Positions 8,951 to 17,751 of a stretch of DNA of 64,000 nt are shown here, in pieces (positions within the stretch are counted from its first letter, which is position 1; every line of letters starts with the position of its first letter). The DNA lies in contig JAYZEZ010000007.1 of NCBI GenBank assembly GCA_036337015.1, positions 248,001-312,000 of the forward strand, given 5' to 3'. Both the position numbers and the translations under genes were made by a program. The notes below the pieces were generated by a model. That model saw only the letters and a program-made list of their open reading frames with translations, ran no database searches and was not told the origin of the DNA. The stretch is from Casp-alpha2 sp036337015. Its GTDB lineage: Bacteria; Pseudomonadota; Alphaproteobacteria; Rhodospirillales; Casp-alpha2.

Positions 8951-9101
8951 AGTTATTGCTCAACCAATAAAGTCATACATTTCAAATGTCAGCCAATTAA
9001 AAAGACTAATTTTCAAAAAAATGAAAATATAAACTTTAAAACTTAAATATTCTCATATACTTATCAACAGACTTCAAGCTCAACCATCAAACTTGAACAA
9101 A

Positions 9102-10322
9102 TTATTCAGAATCTAGTCCGTAAGCCGTGTGAAGTGCACGTATTGCCAATTCAGTATATTCCTCTGAAAGAAGAACACTTACTTTGATCTCCGACGTTGA
9201 AATCACCTGAATATTTATACCTTTCTCAGCTAAAGTCTCAAACATTCGTTTTGCTACACCAGCATGTGATCTCATACCAACACCGATCACCGAGATTTTG
9301 ACAACTTTAGAGTCAGAAACTAAATCGGTAAATTCTAGCACATCCTTTTTTGCCATCAGGCTTTCGACTGCACGTTCAAGGTCCACCTCAGTTACCGTAA
9401 ACGTTAGATCTGTTGCAAGGCCATCTGCTGATACATTTTGAACTATCATATCAACATTAATTCCAGCATCAGCCAGTGGCCCAAAGACAGATGCAGCCAC
9501 GCCTGGTTTGTCGGCCACTTTTACTAAAGTTATTTTAGCCTCATCACGACTGTAGGCAATACCACTTACCATTTCTTGTTCCACAATTTCATCCTCATCA
9601 ACAACTAAAGTTCCCGGCACGTCTGAGTAGCTAGACCTAACCTGAAGACGCTGATTTACTTTCATAGCTAACTCAACTGCCCGAGTTTGCAGAACTTTAG
9701 CACCCAATGATGCCATTTCCAGCATTTCCTCATAGGTAATCTTCTCAATTTTGCGTGCTGTCGAAACGATTCGGGGATCGGTTGTATAGACACCATCCAC
9801 ATCTGTATAAATATCACATCTCTCTGCTCCAAGTGCAGCAGCTATTGCAACTGCACTAGTATCCGAACCACCTCGACCAAGCGTCGTAATCCGACCATCA
9901 TAACTTAAGCCTTGGAAACCGGGTATTACAGGAACTTGACCATCTAACAAGCTTTGCTCTAAAGCCTCTGTTTTGATTTCCATAATTCTTGCTCTTCCAT
10001 GCAAATCATCAGTTTGGATCGGAATTTGCCACCCCATCCAAGACCGTGCTGAAATACCAATATTATCTAGACATAGCACCAACAAGCCGGCCGTAATTTG
10101 CTCCCCTGTAGATACCACAGTGTCATGCTCTGGCAAGTCATTGCGTCCACCTACTTCCTGTACGTAACCAATCAACTGATCTGTAACACCAGCCATAGCT
10201 GACAAAATAACACAAACACTGTTACCAGCCTCACATTCACGTTTGACGGTTTCAGCAACAGCTTTGATTCTATTTATATCAGCAACTGAAGTTCCACCAA
10301 ATTTTTGTACAATTAGGGCCAT
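9102..10322 (-). CDS. lysC: Aspartate kinase
   Basis: Phosphorylates aspartate, the first step to lysine, threonine, methionine and diaminopimelate. The N-terminal KFGGTSV motif (residues 7-13) and the catalytic kinase domain are followed by two ACT domains from about residue 265, which are the usual site of feedback inhibition. Length (406) fits the monofunctional class. It is divergent from ubiG across 93 bases, and 151 bases separate it from the rodZ-like gene downstream. Confidence 0.96.
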   Translation of the reverse strand: MALIVQKFGGTSVADINRIKAVAETVKRECEAGNSVCVILSAMAGVTDQLIGYVQEVGGRNDLPEHDTVVSTGEQITAGLLVLCLDNIGISARSWMGWQIPIQTDDLHGRARIMEIKTEALEQSLLDGQVPVIPGFQGLSYDGRITTLGRGGSDTSAVAIAAALGAERCDIYTDVDGVYTTDPRIVSTARKIEKITYEEMLEMASLGAKVLQTRAVELAMKVNQRLQVRSSYSDVPGTLVVDEDEIVEQEMVSGIAYSRDEAKITLVKVADKPGVAASVFGPLADAGINVDMIVQNVSADGLATDLTFTVTEVDLERAVESLMAKKDVLEFTDLVSDSKVVKISVIGVGMRSHAGVAKRMFETLAEKGINIQVISTSEIKVSVLLSEEYTELAIRALHTAYGLDSE

Positions 10323-10415
10323 GGCATTTTCCAGAAAGTTAATCTATTTCTAAACTGTGGGTTGAAGTGTTGGCGGCGCATACATACTCTATTACTATTA
10401 ACAGAGGCAACCCAG

Positions 10416-11174
10416 ATGATAAATCCATCAACTGCATCTCCAGAAGAAATTAATAAATTTAATTCTATTGCAGACGCTTGGTGGGATCCAAATGGTGATT
10501 TTGCATTATTACATAGACTTAATCCAGTTCGGCTTAAATTTACACGCGATCACCTTTGTAAGCATTTTTTGCGGGACCCTTTGTTACCTACTCCTCTTGT
10601 TGGACTAGATATTATTGACGTTGGTTGTGGAGGAGGAATTCTAACTGAACCAATTGCTCGAATGGGTGGCCTAGTAACCGGGGTTGACGCAGGACTAGAA
10701 AATATAAAAATTGCTCGTCATCATGCAAAGCAAGTAGGGCTAAAGATTAATTACTTACATGAACTACCTGAAGAACTTATCCTGCATGAAGGTCGTTATG
10801 ACGTTGTCATTAACATGGAAGTAATAGAACACGTTGCAGATTTGAATGCTTTTTTAACTGCCACAGCTGAATTAATTAAACCGGGTGGTGTAATGCTATT
10901 ATCAACAATAAATCGAACTTGGAAATCCTTGGCCCTTGCAAAGATTGCAGCAGAATATCTCTTGCATTGGCTACCTATTGGAACACACAACTGGGAAAAT
11001 TTTGTAAAGCCATCTGAATTAATAGCAGGGCTTAAATCTACTCAAGTAAATATCACTGATATAACTGGTATGACGTACAATCCCCTAGAGGACGATTGGA
11101 AAACAAGTAAAGATATCTCCATCAACTATTTAGCTTTTGGCATTAAAGAAACTAGCAAGCGTGCTTCCACCTAA
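10416..11174 (+). CDS. ubiG: Ubiquinone biosynthesis O-methyltransferase UbiG
   Basis: Catalyses both O-methylations of ubiquinone synthesis. The UbiG start block EEINKFNSIADAWWDPNG, the SAM motif DVGCGGG and the block VINMEVIEHV are all present. The ATG at 10416 has GAGG about 10 bases upstream. A TTG at 10362 in the same frame would add 18 residues unlike the family. Length is 252. It is divergent from lysC and convergent with the DUF1178 gene. Confidence 0.95.
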   Translation: MINPSTASPEEINKFNSIADAWWDPNGDFALLHRLNPVRLKFTRDHLCKHFLRDPLLPTPLVGLDIIDVGCGGGILTEPIARMGGLVTGVDAGLENIKIARHHAKQVGLKINYLHELPEELILHEGRYDVVINMEVIEHVADLNAFLTATAELIKPGGVMLLSTINRTWKSLALAKIAAEYLLHWLPIGTHNWENFVKPSELIAGLKSTQVNITDITGMTYNPLEDDWKTSKDISINYLAFGIKETSKRAST

Positions 11175-11207
11175 AATATTCGGATAACTTAAAAAATTAA
11201 CATTTAA

Positions 11208-11651
11208 TTAGTTTTGATCATTTCGACGGCGTGAAAAAGGAAGACGAAAAAAATCAACGCCCTCTTCGTCAAGTTCTGATGCCTCCTTATCTGTGGCCTC
11301 CCCATAAATATCCCGTTCTTTTGTTTCGCCGTAATGGATACGCCTAGCCTCTTCAGCAAAACCATCACCAACATAATCGCAGCTAGCTTCAACCTCCTCG
11401 CGCAAACCATTAACAGCATTAAGAATCTTCTCAGCAACTTCCTTTGCCCGATTTTCTGTTTCTGTTTGGCTACTAGAGTTCTCTCGGCGTCGCGCAATAT
11501 TAGGAGCCATTGGAGCCTTCACAACCTCATTCGTCCCACAATGAGGACAGGTTATATCCGCAGATGCAAGCTGGCTATCATATGTAGCGCTGTTTAGAAA
11601 CCAGGCATCAAATTCATGGTCACGCTTGCATTTTAGTTGATAAAGAATCAT
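11208..11651 (-). CDS. DUF1178 family protein
   Basis: Begins MILYQLKCKRDHEFDAWF with a later CPHCG pair, a probable zinc-ribbon-like four-cysteine/histidine head. A charged, mostly helical region and a basic C-terminus follow. DUF1178 has no established function. In alphaproteobacteria it is commonly found near the nitrilase, grxC and ubiG genes, as here, though one plus-strand methyltransferase gene now lies between it and the nitrilase. Length (147) is typical. Confidence 0.88.
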   Translation of the reverse strand: MILYQLKCKRDHEFDAWFLNSATYDSQLASADITCPHCGTNEVVKAPMAPNIARRRENSSSQTETENRAKEVAEKILNAVNGLREEVEASCDYVGDGFAEEARRIHYGETKERDIYGEATDKEASELDEEGVDFFRLPFSRRRNDQN

Positions 11652-11741
11652 AAAAAATAATACCCTTAAATCACGTCAAGATTATAACATTATATATTAT
11701 CGTGTATATTCTCAGAAAATATATAATAAAACAGTTAAAGA

Positions 11742-12398
11742 ATGAAAAACACTAATCAAGAAAATATCCGTAAAAGCCATTTTCGTGTCACAGAGGCATC
11801 TCCATGGGTAAAACGCTTTGCCCCTCTAATCCCTAAACATGGACCATCTGAAGGAGAAGTCCTTGATCTAGCGGCTGGGAATGGCAGAAACGGTAGATAT
11901 ATCCACACACTTGGCTATTCGGTTACGGTTCTTGACCGGGATGTGTCATCACTTGACGGAATTACTAAACTTAAAAATGTAAGGGTGATACAAGCAGATC
12001 TAGAAACTAATGATCATTACAGCAATATCTTCGCTGATGAACCAGAAGGTAACGGTGTACTTTCTGGAAAGACATTTGCCGGAGTAGTAGTGATTAATTA
12101 TCTTCACCGTCCAATATTAAAAAATTTAATTCAAATTTTAGAACCCGGAGGCGTATTAATCTATGAAACTTTCGCCCGTGGCAACGAAGATTTTGTCCGC
12201 CCTCGGAATCCAGATCACTTGTTAAAAAGTGGCGAGTTATTAGAGTTAGCGAAAGACCAGTTACAGGTTGTTTCTTACGAACACGGCAAAATGATTGATT
12301 CCGAAATTGAAGGTGTAAAACAAAGGCTCTGTGCCATTAAAGATTTAGCAATGAGCGCCCGTGAAGACGGTGAACCAACACCACACCTAGTCCCTTAA
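11742..12398 (+). CDS. Class I SAM-dependent methyltransferase, substrate unknown
   Basis: The SAM-binding motif VLDLAAGNGRNGRYI (about residues 40-54) is followed by the acidic ribose-binding strand VTVLDRD and a later strand GVVVINYLHRP. This is a minimal Rossmann methyltransferase of the TehB-like type with no added domain. The short, charged C-terminus gives no substrate clue. It stands alone on the plus strand, convergent with the nitrilase gene and divergent from the DUF1178 gene. Confidence 0.8.
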   Translation: MKNTNQENIRKSHFRVTEASPWVKRFAPLIPKHGPSEGEVLDLAAGNGRNGRYIHTLGYSVTVLDRDVSSLDGITKLKNVRVIQADLETNDHYSNIFADEPEGNGVLSGKTFAGVVVINYLHRPILKNLIQILEPGGVLIYETFARGNEDFVRPRNPDHLLKSGELLELAKDQLQVVSYEHGKMIDSEIEGVKQRLCAIKDLAMSAREDGEPTPHLVP

Positions 12399-12536
12399 AC
12401 TGAGTTATCTTGAGACAGTATTCAATAGCAATCAAAAAAATCAAAAATATTACCTGGCCTAACTAAAAGAAAATAACTAAAAAATAGATATGTAAGCAAT
12501 TATAATTGCAGTATTGAAAAACACTCTAATAATTCT

Positions 12537-12560
12537 AAAAAAGCGATGAAAAGCTTTTAA
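12537..12560. terminator. Weak bidirectional hairpin between convergent genes
   Basis: AAAAGC (12539-12544) pairs with GCTTTT (12553-12558) around an 8-base loop. The minus-strand transcript would end in a U run, so it may terminate the nitrilase gene. The stem has few GC pairs. A perfect 14-base palindrome (GCAATTATAATTGC, 12496-12509) lies nearby in the same AT-rich 200-base gap. Confidence 0.35.
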
Positions 12561-12599
12561 GGAAAAACAACTACAAATCAATCTATTAGTCAGAGCACT

Positions 12600-13415
12600 T
12601 CAAGTAATATGCCGACCATGGGTGAGAGATGGAATTTTTGCACGTGCCTTCATCACCTCTTTCTGATCAATTTCAGCGATTATGACACCTATTTCGTCTC
12701 CAGCATCCGCCAACACACGCCCCCAAGGATCAATAATTAAAGAATGACCATATGTTTCGCGGCCTCCGTCGTGTATACCGCATTGTGCTGGTGCAAAAAC
12801 ATAACAACCATTTTCTATAGCCCGAGCACGCAATAACACATGCCAATGAGCCTCACCAGTGGGCCTTGTAAACGCTGAAGGTACTGCCAGAAAGTCAGTG
12901 CCGGCTTTAGCAAGCTTTCGGTATAGATACGGAAATCGCAAGTCATAGCAAACTGTTAACCCCAATCTACCCCAGGGCAAAGCTGCAGTTACTGATTTAT
13001 TTCCAGCATCATAGCTTTTTGATTCTCTATAATATTCACCATTACCTAGATCCACATCGAACATATGAATCTTATCGTATCGTGACCTAACTTTACCCTC
13101 AGGGCCAATTAAAATTGACCGGTTAACAGCTTGTCCTTTCTTGTCAATTACCACCAATGACCCTGCTAGAACCCAAACCCTAGAATCTTTAGCAATATTG
13201 CATAGCGAGTCCAAAAAAATATCATCAGCTTCTTTCATGGCTTTTTCCCGCATCATGCTATTCCTAGGTTCCATCATGTTGACAGTTTCTGGGAGTAAAA
13301 TTAATTCTGCGCCCATGCTGATAGCAGCCGACACCAATTCTCCAACATTTTTAATATTCACAGAAATTTCTTGACTAGAAGTAGTCTGAACACACGCGAC
13401 ACAGAAAGTAGTCAT
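12600..13415 (-). CDS. Carbon-nitrogen hydrolase (Nit1-like, probable deaminated-glutathione amidase)
   Basis: The nitrilase-superfamily catalytic triad is visible: Glu43 (LLPETVN), Lys115 (YDKIHMFD) and Cys156 (LTVCYDLRFP). The Nit1/NitFhit branch (C-Y-D-L-R-F-P, then AHWHVLLRARAIEN) hydrolyses deaminated glutathione in studied members. The adjacent grxC gene, a glutathione-dependent protein, fits that role, but the substrate is inferred from the family. Start codons of the two genes are closely spaced, with 6 bases between grxC stop and this ATG. Confidence 0.88.
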   Translation of the reverse strand: MTTFCVACVQTTSSQEISVNIKNVGELVSAAISMGAELILLPETVNMMEPRNSMMREKAMKEADDIFLDSLCNIAKDSRVWVLAGSLVVIDKKGQAVNRSILIGPEGKVRSRYDKIHMFDVDLGNGEYYRESKSYDAGNKSVTAALPWGRLGLTVCYDLRFPYLYRKLAKAGTDFLAVPSAFTRPTGEAHWHVLLRARAIENGCYVFAPAQCGIHDGGRETYGHSLIIDPWGRVLADAGDEIGVIIAEIDQKEVMKARAKIPSLTHGRHIT

Positions 13416-13421
13416 TTGCGT

Positions 13422-13679
13422 TTATAGCCCAAGGCGGGGATCTAACTCACCCTCTTGGTCTAATTCCATTATTTCAGAGCAGTCACCCAAATATTCCCCA
13501 TTCACAAACACTTGAGGCACCGAAGTACTTCCGCCAGTTCGTTCTATCATTTCATTTCGCTTCGAAGGGTCCAACATCACATCAATTTCTGTAAATTTTA
13601 AGCCCTTATTTTTCAACAATCGCTTAGCAGCATTACAAAATCCACAATTAGCTGAAGTATAAATTTCAATTTCAACCAC
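13422..13679 (-). CDS. grxC: Glutaredoxin 3 (dithiol)
   Basis: A compact thioredoxin-fold protein with the dithiol active site CGFC at residues 12-15, the cis-proline region TSVPQVFVNGEYLGD, and a length (85) typical of bacterial Grx3. It reduces disulfides and glutathionylated proteins at the expense of glutathione. The start appears to be GTG. In many alphaproteobacteria comF lies immediately upstream of grxC. Here the 210-base gap up to the divergent methyltransferase shows no such gene. Confidence 0.93.
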   Translation of the reverse strand: MVEIEIYTSANCGFCNAAKRLLKNKGLKFTEIDVMLDPSKRNEMIERTGGSTSVPQVFVNGEYLGDCSEIMELDQEGELDPRLGL

Positions 13680-13889
13680 GTATAGTGTCCTTCTTTATTA
13701 ACCAGTATTTAAAATTAGTATATAGTCCTTTTCCACAAGCCATAAAAGGACTTGCAGCATCTTAATCTGCAAAACTAAGTCCGTCATAAAAAAACACTTA
13801 TAAATTTTATCTAAATTTAACTTTCAACAAAGTTGAAGATTTAACTACTAGGTATTTATGACAAACCTCTATTATGGCATAACCACACC

Positions 13890-14786
13890 ATGACAGAACC
13901 AATGATGGTATTTAATCGCAGAATTGTTCGCTCCCACCGTGCACGAGCAGCATTCGACCTTGAAAAACACGATTTTCTATTTAAGGAGACAGCAGAACGA
14001 CTATGCGATCGCTTAGACGACTTCACACAGTCATTTAACCTTGCGCTTGATCTAGGTTGCAGAACAGGTCAGATTGGATATACATTAGCCGGGCGCGGGG
14101 GTATAAAAACACTAGTACAATGTGATTTGGCCCCTGAAATGGTTGCTAAAGCAAAGATTTCTGGCAAACCAAGCATTGCGGCAGATGAAGAAGCTTTACC
14201 GTTTATTAGTGGCGCATTCGACTTAATCCTCTCCAATCTTTCTTTACACTGGGTTAATGACTTACCTGGCGCATTATTGCAGGCAAGACGTTCGTTGCGA
14301 CCAGACGGTCTGTTTCTAAGTTCAGTTCTTGGTGGCGAAACTCTTAAAGAATTGCGCACATCCATAGCAGAAGCTGAAATTTCTGAAGAGGGTGGTTTAA
14401 GTCCACGTATTTCTCCAATGACTAATATCCAAGATCTAGCTCAATTAATGCAAAGAGCCGGATTTGCACTACCAGTGGTTGATGCCGAAACTATCACTGT
14501 TATGTACACTGATGTTAGAAGTCTTATGACAGATCTTCGTCGTATGGGGGAATCCAATGCCGTAATCCATAATCGCAAGGGCTTTATGAGAAAAAAGACG
14601 TTAGAAGCAACAGCATTAAATTATGAAAAAAATTTCAAAGGTGAGGATAATAAAATTCCCGCCACTTTCCAAATTCTAACTATGACCGGATGGGCGCCTG
14701 ACACCACTCAGCAAAAACCCTTAAAACCTGGTAGTGCTTTATACAGTTTAATTGATGCACTAGATACTAAAGCTATTAAGGATTGA
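13890..14786 (+). CDS. NDUFAF5-like methyltransferase domain protein
   Basis: The sequence follows the mitochondrial NDUFAF5 pattern. It opens FNRRIVRSHRARAA, then has a degenerate SAM motif (LDLGCRTGQIG), the block SNLSLHWVNDLPGAL, then VLGGETLKELR and GGLSPRISP. NDUFAF5 hydroxylates an arginine of a complex I subunit during assembly; the bacterial homologue may do the same for NDH-1, which is inference. The BioC family is the other common label. It ends 4 bases before queE. Confidence 0.82.
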   Translation: MTEPMMVFNRRIVRSHRARAAFDLEKHDFLFKETAERLCDRLDDFTQSFNLALDLGCRTGQIGYTLAGRGGIKTLVQCDLAPEMVAKAKISGKPSIAADEEALPFISGAFDLILSNLSLHWVNDLPGALLQARRSLRPDGLFLSSVLGGETLKELRTSIAEAEISEEGGLSPRISPMTNIQDLAQLMQRAGFALPVVDAETITVMYTDVRSLMTDLRRMGESNAVIHNRKGFMRKKTLEATALNYEKNFKGEDNKIPATFQILTMTGWAPDTTQQKPLKPGSALYSLIDALDTKAIKD

Positions 14787-14790
14787 GCAC

Positions 14791-15435
14791 ATGACTTATA
14801 CAGTGAAAGAAATATACCATACTTTACAGGGAGAAGGTATGAATGTCGGTCGATTGGCTGTATTTTGTCGATTTGCCGGATGCAATCTATGGTCAGGTAT
14901 AGAAAAAGATCGTCATGATTCAAATTGCAATTTCTGTGATACTGATTTTGTGGGCTTCAATGGACCGGGTGGAGGCCGTTTTGAGACACCTACTGACCTG
15001 ACCCAGGCAATTAAATCTTGCTGGCCGGGAGGCAATGAAAATCCCTTTGTTGTTTGCACAGGTGGCGAACCATTATTGCAGGTGGATGGCGATTTAATTG
15101 ATGCTCTACACGATGAGGGATTTGAGGTGGCTGTTGAAACTAACGGAACTCAACCAGCACCTGTTGGCAAAACTGGGGGCTTTGATTGGATTTGTGTTAG
15201 CCCTAAAGCAGGCTGTCCAATTGATCTAAAGACTGGAGACGAATTAAAAGTTGTTTTTCCACAAGACGGAATTAATTTAAGGGAACTCGAAACATTGACG
15301 TTCCGAAATTATTTGATACAACCAATGGACGGTGAAAATCTACACCAGAACACCAAGTTAGCTATTGAGTACTGTCACAAACACCCAATATGGCGTTTAA
15401 GCATTCAAACCCATAAAATTTTGGGAATCCCATAA
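14791..15435 (+). CDS. queE: 7-carboxy-7-deazaguanine synthase
   Basis: Radical SAM enzyme converting 6-carboxytetrahydropterin to 7-carboxy-7-deazaguanine in queuosine synthesis. The cluster cysteines are Cys31, Cys46 and Cys49, spaced CX14CX2C, the QueE-specific variant of the radical SAM motif. The substrate loop LQGEG at about 12-16 is present. Its last base overlaps the first base of queD (TAATG), so the two are coupled. Confidence 0.94.
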   Translation: MTYTVKEIYHTLQGEGMNVGRLAVFCRFAGCNLWSGIEKDRHDSNCNFCDTDFVGFNGPGGGRFETPTDLTQAIKSCWPGGNENPFVVCTGGEPLLQVDGDLIDALHDEGFEVAVETNGTQPAPVGKTGGFDWICVSPKAGCPIDLKTGDELKVVFPQDGINLRELETLTFRNYLIQPMDGENLHQNTKLAIEYCHKHPIWRLSIQTHKILGIP

Positions 15436-15815
15436 TGGATATTATTCAGGAATTTACTTTCGAAGCTGCCCATTATTTACCCAAAGTACCTACTGAACAC
15501 AAATGTCATCGCTTGCACGGCCATTCTTTTCGGGTTGCACTGACAATTAGTGGAGATTTGGATGAAGAAAAGGGCTGGGTAATAGACTTTGCTGAGATTG
15601 AAGCCAATTTTCAACCCTTATTAAATATTCTGGATCATCACTACTTAAATGAGATACCTGGTTTAGAAAACCCAACCAGCGAAATCATTGCACGCTGGAT
15701 CTGGAATAAAATGAAGCCCAAATTACCCGGATTGAGCGAAGTAAAGATATGGGAAACTTGTGAGTCTCAATGTGTTTATCGAGGTGAAAATGATCTCAAA
15801 AACTTTAAAAAATAA
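15435..15815 (+). CDS. queD: 6-carboxytetrahydropterin synthase
   Basis: Zinc enzyme making 6-carboxytetrahydropterin from dihydroneopterin triphosphate, the QueE substrate. Zinc ligands are His13, His28 and His30, with the catalytic Cys24 in KCHRLHGHS. A second conserved block LDHHYLNE and the C-terminal Glu region (WETCESQCVY) follow. Length (126) fits. No queC or folE-type gene is adjacent, so the rest of the pathway must be elsewhere. Confidence 0.95.
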   Translation: MDIIQEFTFEAAHYLPKVPTEHKCHRLHGHSFRVALTISGDLDEEKGWVIDFAEIEANFQPLLNILDHHYLNEIPGLENPTSEIIARWIWNKMKPKLPGLSEVKIWETCESQCVYRGENDLKNFKK

Positions 15816-15957
15816 CCAATAAAAATATGAAAAAAAATCTTAAAATCGTTTATAGATCGTAAATATTAATTTAAAAAAACTAGCCTAAATATATTATAAA
15901 ATCATAATCACTAAGAGTACATTTTATGGAATTACCAACAATATCTTTTTATATTTC

Positions 15958-16677
15958 ATGAAATTCACTGACCCATTAATTCGTGGACGCTTAATTAAAC
16001 GCTACAAACGATTCTTGGCAGATATTGAATTACAAGACGGCACTATTGTTGTCGCTCACTGCGCAAATTCTGGATCCATGTTATCAATTAACGATCCAGG
16101 TGCAGAGGTCTGGATTTCCCGTGCAAAAAACCCAAATCGAAAGCTACGTTACACATGGGAAATGATACGCATTGGACGTACTCTTGTCGGCGTAAACACT
16201 TCTCTTCCTAATAAAATTGTAGCAAATGCAGTAGCAAGAGGTAAAATCCCAGAGTTGACTGGTTATGACGTTATTCAGAAAGAGGTTAAATACGGAAATA
16301 ATTCACGAATTGATCTCTTGCTAAAACGTAATACCCAAGATAATTGTGAACGATGCTATGTAGAAATAAAAAGTGTTACAATGAAACGTGATAGAAGCCG
16401 TATTGCACCAGTAGAGTTTCCTGATGCTGTAACAGCCCGTGGAACTAAGCATTTATTAGAATTAAGTGAAATGGTCAAACAAGGCCACCGAGCCGTAATG
16501 TTTTATCTTACACAAAGAGCCGATAGTCCAAACTTTAAAATTGCAAGCGACATCGACCCAGAATATTGGAAAGGCTTAACTATGGCAATGAATTCTGGTG
16601 TAGAGGTTTTCTGCTATGCTTGCCAAGTATCCCGTCGGAAAATAGTTATTAAACACCCAGTTCCATTAGTATTTTAA
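15958..16677 (+). CDS. sfsA: SfsA family protein
   Basis: The family start block (GRLIKRYKRFLADIEL) and AHCANSGSM are present, followed by a nuclease-like region with LLKR, VEIKSVTM and FPDAVTARGTKHL. SfsA was named for sugar fermentation stimulation in E. coli. The fold resembles a PD-(D/E)xK nuclease and the true role is unsettled. It stands 19 bases before map, a pairing seen in other alphaproteobacteria. A 142-base AT-rich gap separates it from queD. Confidence 0.93.
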   Translation: MKFTDPLIRGRLIKRYKRFLADIELQDGTIVVAHCANSGSMLSINDPGAEVWISRAKNPNRKLRYTWEMIRIGRTLVGVNTSLPNKIVANAVARGKIPELTGYDVIQKEVKYGNNSRIDLLLKRNTQDNCERCYVEIKSVTMKRDRSRIAPVEFPDAVTARGTKHLLELSEMVKQGHRAVMFYLTQRADSPNFKIASDIDPEYWKGLTMAMNSGVEVFCYACQVSRRKIVIKHPVPLVF

Positions 16678-16696
16678 AAAAGGCCATAATCTAAAA

Positions 16697-17542
16697 ATGC
16701 AAGACCTAACTTCAAAATCCCTTGTCACGGAAACTTCAAATTTTGTAGCCTCCGATGGTCGTCACATAAAAATTCATGGCGTTGATGCCTTTGAAAATAT
16801 GCGCAAGGCTGGCAGACTAGCTGCAGAATGCTTGGACTTCATAACACCCTATGTTCAACCTAATGTAACCACAGAAAAGCTAAATCAATTATGCCATAAT
16901 TTCATCATTGAAAATGGTGCAGTTCCTTCACCACTTAATTATCGAGGCTTCCCAAAATCCATCTGCACTTCGGTTAATCATGTTGTTTGTCATGGAATTC
17001 CAGGTGATAGAAAATTGATTGAAGGTGATATTATTAACATTGACGTTACTGTCACCCTTAATGGCTGGTTTGGAGACTCAAGCCGCATGTTTCCAGTTGG
17101 CAAAGTTGGAATTAAAGCAAAAAAGTTAATGGATGTAACTTTTGAAGCTATGTGGGAAGGCATAAAAGTAGTTCAACCTGGATCAACTCTAGGTGATATT
17201 GGCTATGCTATTCAGACATTTGCTGAAAACCAACGCTATTCTGTAGTCAGAGATTTCTGTGGCCACGGTCTCGGCCAAGTATTTCACGATGCACCTAATA
17301 TCACGCATTTTGGCAAACCTGGAGAAGGCGATGTATTACAAGAAGGTATGTTTTTTACAATTGAACCTATGATTAACACGGGTTCTTTCGAAGTAAAAAT
17401 TCTTGGTGACGGCTGGACAGCCGTAACTAAAGATCGATCTTTATCAGCGCAATTTGAACATTCTATGGGTGTAACAGCTAATGGTGTAGAGGTCTTTACT
17501 TTATCACCTAAGGGCCTAGATCGTCCGCCCTACAGTTTTTAA
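16697..17542 (+). CDS. map: Methionine aminopeptidase, type I
   Basis: Removes the initiator methionine from new proteins. The metal ligands of the pita-bread fold are visible: Asp in NIDVTV, Asp in GDSSRMF, His in GHGLGQVFHD, Glu in TIEPM and Glu near FEHSMGV. An N-terminal extension of about 25 residues precedes the catalytic core, and a long C-terminal tail is absent. Length is 281. Confidence 0.94.
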   Translation: MQDLTSKSLVTETSNFVASDGRHIKIHGVDAFENMRKAGRLAAECLDFITPYVQPNVTTEKLNQLCHNFIIENGAVPSPLNYRGFPKSICTSVNHVVCHGIPGDRKLIEGDIINIDVTVTLNGWFGDSSRMFPVGKVGIKAKKLMDVTFEAMWEGIKVVQPGSTLGDIGYAIQTFAENQRYSVVRDFCGHGLGQVFHDAPNITHFGKPGEGDVLQEGMFFTIEPMINTGSFEVKILGDGWTAVTKDRSLSAQFEHSMGVTANGVEVFTLSPKGLDRPPYSF

Positions 17543-17751
17543 AAAGATACAAGAATATAAAAACGACTATTATTTCTTGTCAATCATAGCAGTCTCCAGG
17601 TAGTACAACTTTTACAAACAACCACTTTCCATGGAATAATAAAGTGACTACATACGTGACAAATCTAAAACCACCCCTCTTAATAACTCTAAAAAAATAC
17701 CCAAACGCAATCATGATTGGCACTTCCTTTTTTTTCAGGAGCTAGTTTGCC

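Noticed and set aside
17543..17751. Possible terminator or radC remnant after map
   Set aside because: An ACAAGAA/TTCTTGT pair lacks a T run and has a long loop, and no RadC-like frame is visible.
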